Shown here: positions 36,873-43,647 of the stretch, in pieces
How the letters are laid out: every line of letters starts with the position of its first letter
Numbering within the stretch: the stretch's first letter is position 1
Origin: Bacillota bacterium
Lineage (GTDB): Bacteria > Bacillota > Clostridia > Acetivibrionales > JAFADI01
Assembly (NCBI GenBank): GCA_023424965.1
Contig: JAFADI010000189.1
Location: 3,219 to 67,218, forward strand
DNA: 64,000 nt
Reading direction: 5' to 3'
Notes under the pieces: generated by a model
The model's input: only the letters and a program-made list of their open reading frames with translations
Told to the model about the DNA's origin: nothing
Databases searched by the model: none
Made by a program: the position numbers and the translations under genes

Positions 36873-36983
36873 TCAGCATAAATGCACAATGGACAACAGC
36901 CCGCGAGAAACGCCGACCAGTGGGTATATGTTTCCATACTGGGGTTTGAAGCCGCCTAGCGGACTTCGGGGATTGCCGTCCAT
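36873..36983 (-). CDS. Leader peptide of mgtA (36 aa)
   Basis: A 36-codon frame beginning MDGNPRSPLGGFKP and ending SIVHLC, between the mgtA promoter and its attenuator. AAGGAAGTGAG precedes the ATG by a few bases. It stops 26 bases before the terminator hairpin. The early Asp and Pro residues recall MgtL of enteric bacteria, in which an acidic/proline start destabilises ribosomes in low magnesium, but there is no sequence homology I can assert. Its first three codons can pair with the terminator's 5' arm. No M-box riboswitch motif was found here. Confidence 0.6.
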   Translation of the reverse strand: MDGNPRSPLGGFKPQYGNIYPLVGVSRGLLSIVHLC

Positions 36984-37034
36984 CGTCTCACTTCCTTTTT
37001 CTAAAAATGAAAAACATTATTATCTAGCCTATTA

Positions 37035-37063
37035 ATTTTATCGGATCAACATAAGAAAGTCAA
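37035..37063 (-). promoter_or_regulatory. Sigma-A promoter of the mgtA leader transcript
   Basis: TTGACT, 17 bases, TAAAAT on the minus strand. It would give a leader of about 260 bases before mgtA, holding the leader frame and the attenuator. Confidence 0.75.
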
Positions 37064-37103
37064 TCAAATGATTGTTAATTTCAGCCATTTTAAAGCAGTG
37101 TAC

Positions 37104-37132
37104 AAAAAAACCCACCTTCCGGTGGGTTTTTC
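37104..37132. terminator. Terminator after rplL
   Basis: A symmetrical hairpin CCCACC/GGTGGG with a 4-base loop and A/T runs on both sides, 14 bases after the rplL stop. It ends the rplJL transcript and so cuts rpoBC off from the ribosomal protein genes. Confidence 0.9.
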
Positions 37133-37145
37133 AAAACTGCTTTAA

Positions 37146-37529
37146 TTATTTGACTTCTACGGTAGCGCCAACTTCCTTGAACTTAGCTTCAACTGCAGCA
37201 GCTTCGTCCTTGGAAACATTCTCTTTAACTGTCTTGGGAGCGCCGTCAACCAGGTCTTTTGCTTCTTTGAGGCCAAGGCCGGTAAGTTCTCTAACAACCT
37301 TGATAACCTTGATCTTGTCTGCGCCGGCTTCCTTAAGGATAACATTGAATTCAGTCTTTTCTTCTGCTGCAGGAGCTGCTGCGCCGGCTGCGGGAGCTGC
37401 TGCAACTGCTACGGGAGCTGCTGCCGATACGCCGAATTCTTCTTCAAGAGCCTTTACCAATTCTGATAATTCCAATACAGTCAACGCTTTAACGTCTTCA
37501 ATCAATTTTACAACCTTATCACTAGCCAT
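37146..37529 (-). CDS. rplL: 50S ribosomal protein L7/L12
   Basis: A 127-residue stalk protein. It has the N-terminal dimerisation domain (VVKLIEDVKALTVLELSELV), an Ala/Pro-rich hinge near residues 35-57, and the C-terminal factor-binding domain (KIKVIKVVRELTGLGLKEAKDLVDG in family form). It recruits EF-Tu and EF-G. It lies after rplJ and is followed by a terminator rather than by rpoB. Confidence 0.99.
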   Translation of the reverse strand: MASDKVVKLIEDVKALTVLELSELVKALEEEFGVSAAAPVAVAAAPAAGAAAPAAEEKTEFNVILKEAGADKIKVIKVVRELTGLGLKEAKDLVDGAPKTVKENVSKDEAAAVEAKFKEVGATVEVK

Positions 37530-37585
37530 TTTAAAATACCTCCATTAATAATTTATTCTTAAGATTTTTCAGCTTACTGATTTCA

Positions 37586-38119
37586 TCAGGCTTCTGCCTT
37601 CTTTTCTGCAATCGCATTCAAAGCAACCACAAGTCCTCTGATGTTTCCGTTCAATACATTTACCAAACCGGATATAGGAGCATTGAAGCCTCCCAGTACC
37701 CTCGCAATGAGAACCTCTCTCGGAGGCAGTTCAGCAAGAGCTTTGATGCCGTCAACATCAATGATTTTGCCTTCAACGATACCTGCTTTAAGTTCGAGCT
37801 TCTCATATTTCTTGGCAAATTCCGATAAGACTTTTGCCGGAGCAACAGGATCGGAATCGCTTATTGCAAGCGCTGTGGGCCCGCTAAGATATGAGTCCAG
37901 GCCATCAAAGCCGTTTTCCTTCATTGCAAATCTTGTCAGGGTGTTTTTAACTACCTTGTATTCTACGCCGGCTTTTCTCAATGCGCTTCTGAGCGCAGTG
38001 TCCTGCTCAACGGTAAGTCCCCTGTAATCTGCAAGAACCATGGATTTTGCAGCCTTTACCTTTTCGCTCAATTCTTTGACGGTTTCTTTCTTTAATTGAA
38101 GTATTTTTTCACTTGGCAC
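37586..38119 (-). CDS. rplJ: 50S ribosomal protein L10
   Basis: A 177-residue protein that holds the L7/L12 dimers on the ribosome. Family stretches are VLADYRGLTVEQDTALR and VKNTLTRFAM, and the C-terminal helix (NVLNGNIRGLVVALNAIAEK) binds L7/L12. The GTG at 38119 is chosen because GGAGGT lies 9 bases upstream; the open frame continues into the leader but without a site. Expression is likely autoregulated through the leader at 38165-38285. Confidence 0.98.
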   Translation of the reverse strand: MPSEKILQLKKETVKELSEKVKAAKSMVLADYRGLTVEQDTALRSALRKAGVEYKVVKNTLTRFAMKENGFDGLDSYLSGPTALAISDSDPVAPAKVLSEFAKKYEKLELKAGIVEGKIIDVDGIKALAELPPREVLIARVLGGFNAPISGLVNVLNGNIRGLVVALNAIAEKKAEA

Positions 38120-38164
38120 TACTAGTCCACCTCCCTCAATTACAATATTATAATTATAATAATG

Positions 38165-38285
38165 AAAAACAAAACTCCTTATGTGTCCATAGACATACAA
38201 GGAGTTAAAATTCTTTTCAAGTTTTATCACCTCGGTAGGCCGGTTTTCATCCGTTACGCTGCTGCGCCTACTGTCTATGGCAAGT
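38165..38285 (-). ncRNA. L10 leader with attenuator
   Basis: The minus strand carries the family-like segments GACAGTAGGCGC and CCTACCGAGGTG, as in the ribosomal protein L10 leader of Bacillus. They are followed by a terminator of about 15 bp (AACTCCTT...AAGGAGTT, one mismatch) and TTGTTTTT. L10 (with L12) binding is known in this family to control rplJL expression. It lies between the promoter at 38308-38336 and rplJ. Confidence 0.8.
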
Positions 38286-38307
38286 ATTCAATTGTTTACC
38301 GTTTTAT

Positions 38308-38336
38308 ATAATACTACAGTTGTTTTTGTTTGTAAA
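38308..38336 (-). promoter_or_regulatory. Sigma-A promoter of rplJL
   Basis: TTTACA, 17 bases, TATTAT on the minus strand, starting 24 bases past the rplA stop and just before the L10 leader. Confidence 0.65.
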
Positions 38337-38359
38337 GACTTTTATATAAAACTTCTGCC

Positions 38360-39055
38360 TTACTCCGTCACTCTTGTAGGATTGATCTTGATGCCGGGAC
38401 CCATGGTGGAAGACACCACAACGCTTTTAAGGTATTGACCTTTGGCGGCCGAGGGCTTTGCCTTTATTACGGCATCCAGCAATGTACGGAAGTTGTCGGA
38501 AAGCTTTTCTGTTCCGAAAGATACCTTGCCGATAGGGCAGTGTATGATGTTGGTCTTGTCAAGCCTGTATTCGATTTTACCGGCTTTGATATCGGCAATA
38601 GCCTTTGCAACATCCATGGTAACGGTGCCGGCTTTCGGGTTCGGCATCAGGCCTTTGGGGCCGAGAACCTTACCGAGTCTACCTACAACACCCATCATGT
38701 CGGGAGTCGCAACAACCACGTCAAAATCAAACCAGTTTTCATTCTGAATCTTGGCAACCATGTCTTCGGCACCTACATATTCAGCGCCGGCTTTTTCAGC
38801 TTCGGCAGCCTTGTCGGCCTTTGCAAAAACAAGCACTCTTACCTTTTTGCCTGTTCCGTGAGGAAGAACTACCGCGCCTCTTACCTGCTGGTCCGCATGC
38901 CTTGAATCAACACCGAGCTTTATATGCGCTTCAACAGTTTCATCAAATTTTGCTTTAGCAGTTTTCTGAGCCAGATCCAATGCCTCGGCTGTTTCATATA
39001 ACTTCATTCTATCCACGAGCTTTGCGCTCTCAGAATACTTCTTTCCTCTTTTCAT
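38360..39055 (-). CDS. rplA: 50S ribosomal protein L1
   Basis: A 231-residue protein of the L1 stalk, which helps release deacylated tRNA. It begins MKRGKKYSESAKLVDR and contains GTGKKVRVLVFAK, the signature PNPKAGTVTMDV and the C-terminal KGQYLKSVVVSSTMGPGIK in family form. The ATG at 39055 follows AAGGAGAGG by 6 bases; an upstream in-frame extension has no site. It follows rplK as usual. Confidence 0.98.
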   Translation of the reverse strand: MKRGKKYSESAKLVDRMKLYETAEALDLAQKTAKAKFDETVEAHIKLGVDSRHADQQVRGAVVLPHGTGKKVRVLVFAKADKAAEAEKAGAEYVGAEDMVAKIQNENWFDFDVVVATPDMMGVVGRLGKVLGPKGLMPNPKAGTVTMDVAKAIADIKAGKIEYRLDKTNIIHCPIGKVSFGTEKLSDNFRTLLDAVIKAKPSAAKGQYLKSVVVSSTMGPGIKINPTRVTE

Positions 39056-39137
39056 GTCGATCCTCTCCTTCGTGGTAAATTTTTCGGAAACCTGGTTTCC
39101 TCCCACAATAAATTAATCTGCAACGCACCGCTGCCGA

Positions 39138-39563
39138 TTAATCTATTACTACGATGCCCATGCTTCTGGCAGTACCGGCCACCATGCTCATCGCCGCTTC
39201 AACGCTGCCCGCATTCAAATCAGGCATCTTCAGCTCAGCTATCTTCCTGACTTCGTCCTTGGTAATCTTCGCTACCTTTTCTTTGTTTGGCTTACCGGAA
39301 CCGCTTTCTATTTTGCATGCCTTCTTCAACAGAACTGAAGCCGGCGGGGTTTTTGTGATGAACGAGAAGGACCTGTCCGCATATACGGTGATAACGACAG
39401 GAATAATCAACCCTGCGTCTTTGGCAGTCCTTTCATTGAATTCCTTACAAAATCCCATTATGTTAACGCCATGCTGTCCTAAAGCTGGTCCAACCGGTGG
39501 AGCCGGAGTTGCCTTCCCTGCAGGAATTTGAAGTTTTACGTATCCAGCAATTTTCTTTGCCAT
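39138..39563 (-). CDS. rplK: 50S ribosomal protein L11
   Basis: A 141-residue protein of the GTPase-associated centre that binds 23S rRNA beside the factor site. Seen motifs are KLQIPAGKATPAPPVGPALGQ in family form, MGFCKEFNERT and the C-terminal SMGIVVID. The N-terminal prolines that contact thiopeptide antibiotics are the normal ones. It lies 138 bases after nusG; that gap holds an 8-bp hairpin (39665-39684) and no clear terminator. Confidence 0.99.
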   Translation of the reverse strand: MAKKIAGYVKLQIPAGKATPAPPVGPALGQHGVNIMGFCKEFNERTAKDAGLIIPVVITVYADRSFSFITKTPPASVLLKKACKIESGSGKPNKEKVAKITKDEVRKIAELKMPDLNAGSVEAAMSMVAGTARSMGIVVID

Positions 39564-39701
39564 TTAAATCCACCTCCCAAGTTAATTCATCCAGCCGCTG
39601 TCCTCTGACAGTCCGTTAAGAAACCGTCAAAAGCAAAAGCCGGGCATACTGCTTTATTATTTAACTACTTTAATAGTAAAGTAGCTTAATAAACTGTCTA
39701 A

Positions 39702-40235
39702 TTATATCTTTTGTATTTGAACAAGCTCGAGCTCTACCGGAGTCTCCCTACCAAACATGGAAACCTCCACCCGAACCTTCTTCTTTTCCATATTGATTTC
39801 TTCCACTATACCGATAAAGTTCTCCAGAGGACCGGACACAACTCTCACGTTGTCTCCAACCTCATAGTCAACCACAGGCTCGAATTCTTCCACACCCATG
39901 GCCTTTACTTCATCATCGGTGAGGGGAACCGGCTTTGATCCGGGACCAACAAACCCGGTGACGCCTCTGGTATTTCTAACCACATACCAGGACTCGTCGG
40001 ACATAATCATCTTAACAAGAACATATCCGGGAAAAACCTTTCTGAGGGTGGCTTTCTTTTTGCCATCCTTGATCTCGATCTGCTCTTCCATGGGAACAAC
40101 AATATCAAGAATGTATTCCTGCATACTTCTATTTTCAACGATTTTCTCCAGATTGGCTTTTACTTTATTCTCATAGCCGGAATAGGTATGTACCACATAC
40201 CATTTCGCACTTTCAGACATATCGTTTGGAAGCAT
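39702..40235 (-). CDS. nusG: Transcription antitermination/elongation factor NusG
   Basis: About 177 residues: an N-terminal NGN domain (WYVVHTYSGYENKVK near the start) that binds RNA polymerase and a C-terminal KOW domain (GDNVRVVSGPLENFIGIV). It modulates pausing and can link polymerase to the ribosome. The start is uncertain: the ATG at 40235 lies 12 bases after GGAGG, while a later ATG at 40220 gives the usual family start MSESAKWY. It lies about 20 bases after secE. Confidence 0.97.
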   Translation of the reverse strand: MLPNDMSESAKWYVVHTYSGYENKVKANLEKIVENRSMQEYILDIVVPMEEQIEIKDGKKKATLRKVFPGYVLVKMIMSDESWYVVRNTRGVTGFVGPGSKPVPLTDDEVKAMGVEEFEPVVDYEVGDNVRVVSGPLENFIGIVEEINMEKKKVRVEVSMFGRETPVELELVQIQKI

Positions 40236-40256
40236 TAGGCCCAATGTCCTCCTTTA

Positions 40257-40484
40257 TTACCTTGTGAAAACAACTTCACTGAGCTTTCCAAGCCCGAAGT
40301 CGAACACCCAGATGATAGCCCCAACCACAAGACAGGAAAGCAATACCGTGATAGTATTGTTTATCAACTGGCTTCTATTAGGCCAAATAACCTTTTTCAG
40401 TTCGGTCCTGATTTCCTTGACCAGCTTTGAGAGGTTTTTACCTGCCGCACTGAATCTCGAAACTTTTTTTACTTCTTCAGCCAT
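40257..40484 (-). CDS. secE: Preprotein translocase subunit SecE
   Basis: A 75-residue short-form SecE with one C-terminal membrane helix (about residues 45-65). The conserved amphipathic stretch reads LVKEIRTELKKVIWPNRSQL. It clamps SecY in the protein-export channel. The ATG at 40484 is preferred over a GTG three codons upstream that abuts GGAG. It is the second gene of rpmG-secE-nusG. Confidence 0.97.
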   Translation of the reverse strand: MAEEVKKVSRFSAAGKNLSKLVKEIRTELKKVIWPNRSQLINNTITVLLSCLVVGAIIWVFDFGLGKLSEVVFTR

Positions 40485-40588
40485 ATTATCCACATCTCCA
40501 TTTCAGAAAGGGACATTCCCTCCCTACTTGCGAACACTCAAGCCCATCGGGTGTGTCCCTTAACCTTGGTATATTTTAGGAAGCAAAA

Positions 40589-40738
40589 TTATTTAGTTTC
40601 CTTATGAACAGTGTGCTTACGGCAAAATCTGCAGTACTTCTTCATTTCAAGCCTGTCAGGATCGTTCTTCTTATTCTTCATGTTGTTGTAGTTTCTCTGT
40701 TTGCAATCTGTGCAAGCCAATGTAATTTTCACTCTCAT
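40589..40738 (-). CDS. rpmG: 50S ribosomal protein L33
   Basis: A 49-residue protein beginning MRVKITLACTDCKQRNY. It keeps the four zinc-binding cysteines (CTDC and CRFC), so it is the zinc-containing form; its presence does not rule out a zinc-free paralogue elsewhere. Its place before secE is the standard one. It is the first gene of the operon driven by the promoter at 40826-40854. Confidence 0.96.
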   Translation of the reverse strand: MRVKITLACTDCKQRNYNNMKNKKNDPDRLEMKKYCRFCRKHTVHKETK

Positions 40739-40825
40739 CCTTAACACCTCCAGCCCCAAACTATATTATCATTGATTATGTTCACGCACGCATAAAAAAA
40801 AAGCCTACGCCAAGGAGCAATAAAT

Positions 40826-40854
40826 AATCTACCATAAAAACCACCATAAGTCAA
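40826..40854 (-). promoter_or_regulatory. Sigma-A promoter of rpmG-secE-nusG
   Basis: TTGACT, 17 bases, TAGATT on the minus strand, about 90 bases upstream of rpmG. The 255-base gap between rpmG and the isomerase gene holds no tRNA that I could find. Confidence 0.65.
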
Positions 40855-40993
40855 GGCTTTTTTGCTTGCGATCCCCGCACCACAAATTGCATCCCCGAAT
40901 CTGTCGGGCTCACCGGGTGACTGTTCTCACAATTAATTCATAAATAAAATATGGACAAATTTTTTTATTTTTATACTTATCTCATTTTTTTGT

Positions 40994-41680
40994 TTATATT
41001 TCTTTTGCTGCGGGATATTCATTGCACAATAGCCTGTATGGCGCCTCGTCTTCCTCGATGGCCGGAAAACGCCCGATGGGTTCATAAAACCGGTTGTCGT
41101 TGTCGTCGTCATTGCACATGGATACTTCGCCCAGCAATACCGGGCCGCCTTCTTCCGGCACGCTGAAATCATGATACATGTACTGATAGATGGTGATGCT
41201 TTCACCGGGTCTCAAAAGAACCTTTGTGCCTGCCGGAACCACAGTCTCTTTGCCGTCGGTGCTCACGCTGACATCCGTATCCAGTTTGGAGCCGTCTTCC
41301 GCGCCATTGTATACCGTAATATAAACGTCATTGCCTCCGCGGTTGATGATGTCCTCCATCTTGTTCCAGTGAAAATGCATGGGGGCTGTCTGTCCCTCGT
41401 AGAGCATCAGCAGCTTCTCCGCATACGTCTTTGTGTACTTTTTTATCTTCTGGTTGCCGTTGCGGATGGTCAGCAGCGAAAAACCCACTTCATCAAATCT
41501 TCCGAGGCCAAAATCCGTGATATCCCAGCCCAATTTGTTGTCGCGGATTTCATCATATTCGTGCCCCGCCTTCTCCCAATCGGCCGGTGTCCATTTTGCG
41601 AAGGGCGGCAGTTCAAACCTGTGCTCTTTGATCAGATTTTCCATGTCTTTGATGACTTCATTGATTCTTGAACGTTTCAT
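40994..41680 (-). CDS. D-lyxose/D-mannose isomerase family protein
   Basis: A 228-residue cupin-fold isomerase of the D-lyxose ketol-isomerase family (interconverts D-lyxose and D-xylulose, or D-mannose and D-fructose). The metal ligands are visible: His102 and His104 in MHFHWNKMED, Glu109 and His170 in YMYHDF. The family stretch EDIINRGGNDVYI is intact. The ATG at 41680 follows AAAGGAG; a GTG four codons upstream abuts it. It is the last gene of a cluster with an RpiR regulator and a class II aldolase, so the true substrate is probably a sugar or sugar phosphate fed into that pathway. Confidence 0.88.
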   Translation of the reverse strand: MKRSRINEVIKDMENLIKEHRFELPPFAKWTPADWEKAGHEYDEIRDNKLGWDITDFGLGRFDEVGFSLLTIRNGNQKIKKYTKTYAEKLLMLYEGQTAPMHFHWNKMEDIINRGGNDVYITVYNGAEDGSKLDTDVSVSTDGKETVVPAGTKVLLRPGESITIYQYMYHDFSVPEEGGPVLLGEVSMCNDDDNDNRFYEPIGRFPAIEEDEAPYRLLCNEYPAAKEI

Positions 41681-41720
41681 ATCTAACCCCACTCCTTTTT
41701 GTATTTATACTTATTTAAAT

Positions 41721-42569
41721 TTACAGCTTGTATTCCGACAAAATGATTTCCGGCTTATCGGCACTGTTGGCAGCGATGGTCTCTTCGTTTGTGGCAAAGT
41801 GCAGCAGCGCATCAACGACTGCGGTTTCTCTCAAATGGGAATGGCTTTTATAGTGATCAAAGGCCTGCTGCTCATCAGCGCCGGACAACAACAAGTAGTC
41901 TGCCAGTCTTGAAACCGGCGAGTACTCGTGGCTTGTAATCGCTATGATTTTCAAGCCCTTTTCCTTTGCCAGCTCCATTGCCTGTACCACCTGCTTGGAG
42001 CTGCCGGATTTGGAAATGGCCACGACAATGTCCCTCTCACCTGCCAGGTTCACATGATTCATAAAATATTCCGGGACCATGTTATAGGTACACTTGATGC
42101 CCAGCCGTCCCAGGCGGAATCCCATGTACTGCGCCAGGGGACTGGTATTGCCCACGGCCACCATATGCACCTGGTTGCCTGCTTTTATAAGGTTCACGCA
42201 TTCCAGCAGCTTGTTCTGATCCAGATTTTTGCCGATGGCAATCATATTGGCAGCAAAAGTGCGGAATAAAGCGCTTACCGTATCTCCCGTTATATTTTCC
42301 ACATTCCCGTCCGCTACCTGCCTGCGCCCCAGATCTCTCGACAAACAGATTTTCAGCTGGTAATAGCCCTCATAGCCGATATGCTTGCACAGCCTTATGA
42401 CGGTTGCATCGCTTACGCCGCTGTAATTTGCCAGCTCCGATACGTTGGCATTGACTGCCTTCCACGGGTTCTCCAGGATGAAATCCGCCACTTTCTTTTC
42501 CGCCAGAAAGATCTGGTTGTAATGTTCCTTTATGGTCTCAATTACCGTCTTGTCATGAATTGAAAACAT
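41721..42569 (-). CDS. RpiR/MurR family transcriptional regulator
   Basis: A 282-residue regulator with an N-terminal helix-turn-helix (VSELANYSGVSDATVIRLCKHIG in family form, about residues 38-60) and a C-terminal SIS domain (about 125-260) that binds phosphosugars. The SIS loop shows VVAISKSGSSKQVVQ. It lies between the aldolase and isomerase genes and probably controls them in response to a pathway sugar phosphate. A TGAAAT-type half-palindrome upstream of the cluster is a candidate site. Confidence 0.93.
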   Translation of the reverse strand: MFSIHDKTVIETIKEHYNQIFLAEKKVADFILENPWKAVNANVSELANYSGVSDATVIRLCKHIGYEGYYQLKICLSRDLGRRQVADGNVENITGDTVSALFRTFAANMIAIGKNLDQNKLLECVNLIKAGNQVHMVAVGNTSPLAQYMGFRLGRLGIKCTYNMVPEYFMNHVNLAGERDIVVAISKSGSSKQVVQAMELAKEKGLKIIAITSHEYSPVSRLADYLLLSGADEQQAFDHYKSHSHLRETAVVDALLHFATNEETIAANSADKPEIILSEYKL

Positions 42570-42583
42570 ATTCTCACGTCCTC

Positions 42584-43444
42584 TTAGTACAGAGAAGCTT
42601 TTCCCTGGGCCTGAAAGAGTTCAATCTTGTGATAGGCGGTTTCTTTCATGGCGGCGATGCAGGCCGGCTGGATGGAATTCGGCTCCCTCAGCTCAGTATC
42701 TGCAAGGACCTCACGCATCTTATTATGGTAAGCGACTTTAATATCGCTGGAGATATTGATCTTATTAACGCCAAGAGTTACCGCCTCGCCAATCTCTTTA
42801 TCAGAGTTGTTGGAACCGCCGTGCAGGACCAGTGGCATTTGCACTCTGGCTTTGATTTGCTTTAACAGGTCCAATTTCAGTTCGGGTATCCTGCCTTTCG
42901 GGTAAATCCCATGAGAGGTACCGATTGCTATGGCAAGAGTGTCAACTCCGGTGGCTTCTACAAATTTTGCAGCATCCCCCGGGTTGGTATAGATGATTGC
43001 CTCTGCGCCCGCCTCTGCCTCCGAATCCGTTGAACCGATGGTTCCCAGTTCCCCCTCCACAGATACATCCACGGCATGGGCCGTTTCAACAACCTTTTTG
43101 CACAGGGCGATATTCTCTTCAAAAGGCAGGCTGGAACCGTCAATCATAACGGAGGTGAATCCGTTCTGGATTGCCATCACAACCTGCTGAAAGGATGCAC
43201 CGTGGTCCAGGTGTATGCATACGGGTACAGTCGCCTTATGGGCCTTTTTGATGACCGCCGTCACCATCTCGATGCCGATGTGGCTTAATTCATCCGGATG
43301 AATGGCGATGATTACGGGAGCCCTTTTTTCTTCACATGCCTCAAAGATACCGTTCATCATCGCATAGTCGCTGATATTGAATGCGGGAACGGCAAAATTG
43401 TTTTCCTGTGCCACAGACAGCATGTCTTTCATATTGATTAGCAA
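42584..43444 (-). CDS. Class II fructose/tagatose-bisphosphate aldolase family protein
   Basis: A 286-residue zinc-dependent aldolase that cleaves a ketose bisphosphate or a related ketose phosphate to triose units. Zinc-ligand histidines lie in CIHLDHGASF, GTSHGIYP and VLHGGSNNSD, and the phosphate loop in NKINISSDI. The TTG at 43444 is chosen since GGAGGT lies 8 bases before it and it yields the family start MLINMKDML; an upstream GTG lies too close. It is the first gene of the cluster. The substrate is not decided by sequence (fructose-, tagatose- or ketose-monophosphate type). Confidence 0.9.
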   Translation of the reverse strand: MLINMKDMLSVAQENNFAVPAFNISDYAMMNGIFEACEEKRAPVIIAIHPDELSHIGIEMVTAVIKKAHKATVPVCIHLDHGASFQQVVMAIQNGFTSVMIDGSSLPFEENIALCKKVVETAHAVDVSVEGELGTIGSTDSEAEAGAEAIIYTNPGDAAKFVEATGVDTLAIAIGTSHGIYPKGRIPELKLDLLKQIKARVQMPLVLHGGSNNSDKEIGEAVTLGVNKINISSDIKVAYHNKMREVLADTELREPNSIQPACIAAMKETAYHKIELFQAQGKASLY

Positions 43445-43476
43445 AATCACTGACCTCCTTACATGTTGATAATAAA

Positions 43477-43506
43477 AGCATAGCTCATAACCTTCTTCCG
43501 CGTCAA
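43477..43506 (-). promoter_or_regulatory. Promoter of the aldolase-RpiR-isomerase cluster
   Basis: TTGACG, 18 bases, TATGCT on the minus strand, about 33 bases before the aldolase start. Confidence 0.55.
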
Positions 43507-43532
43507 CAGGATCAAGAAAAAAAATTTCTTCA

Positions 43533-43546
43533 TGAAATAATATTTT
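43533..43546. promoter_or_regulatory. Candidate RpiR operator
   Basis: An imperfect palindrome TGAAATAATATTTT lies about 27 bases upstream of the -35. RpiR-family regulators often bind TGAAAT-type palindromes; this match is partial and is an inference. Confidence 0.3.
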
Positions 43547-43569
43547 TTAAGAAATTTTCTTTCCCAGCA

Positions 43570-43610
43570 AAAAAGACAGTCCCCTAAATCTCATTTCATG
43601 GGAACTGTCC
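43570..43610 (-). terminator. Intrinsic terminator after ilvB
   Basis: GACAGTTCCC and GGGGACTGTC (one G-U) form a 10-bp stem with a 15-base loop followed by T6 on the minus strand. It lies about 40 bases after the ilvB stop. Confidence 0.8.
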
Positions 43611-43647
43611 CTGGTAAAGTACTATGAACGCGTTGCAGTAGTACAAC

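Noticed and set aside
36776..37034. M-box magnesium riboswitch before mgtA
   Set aside because: The conserved M-box stretches could not be found on either strand. The leader frame and attenuator explain the region better.
40741..40993. tRNA-Trp between rpmG and its upstream neighbour, as in some Firmicutes
   Set aside because: No cloverleaf or CCA-end was seen; the region fits a promoter and spacer.
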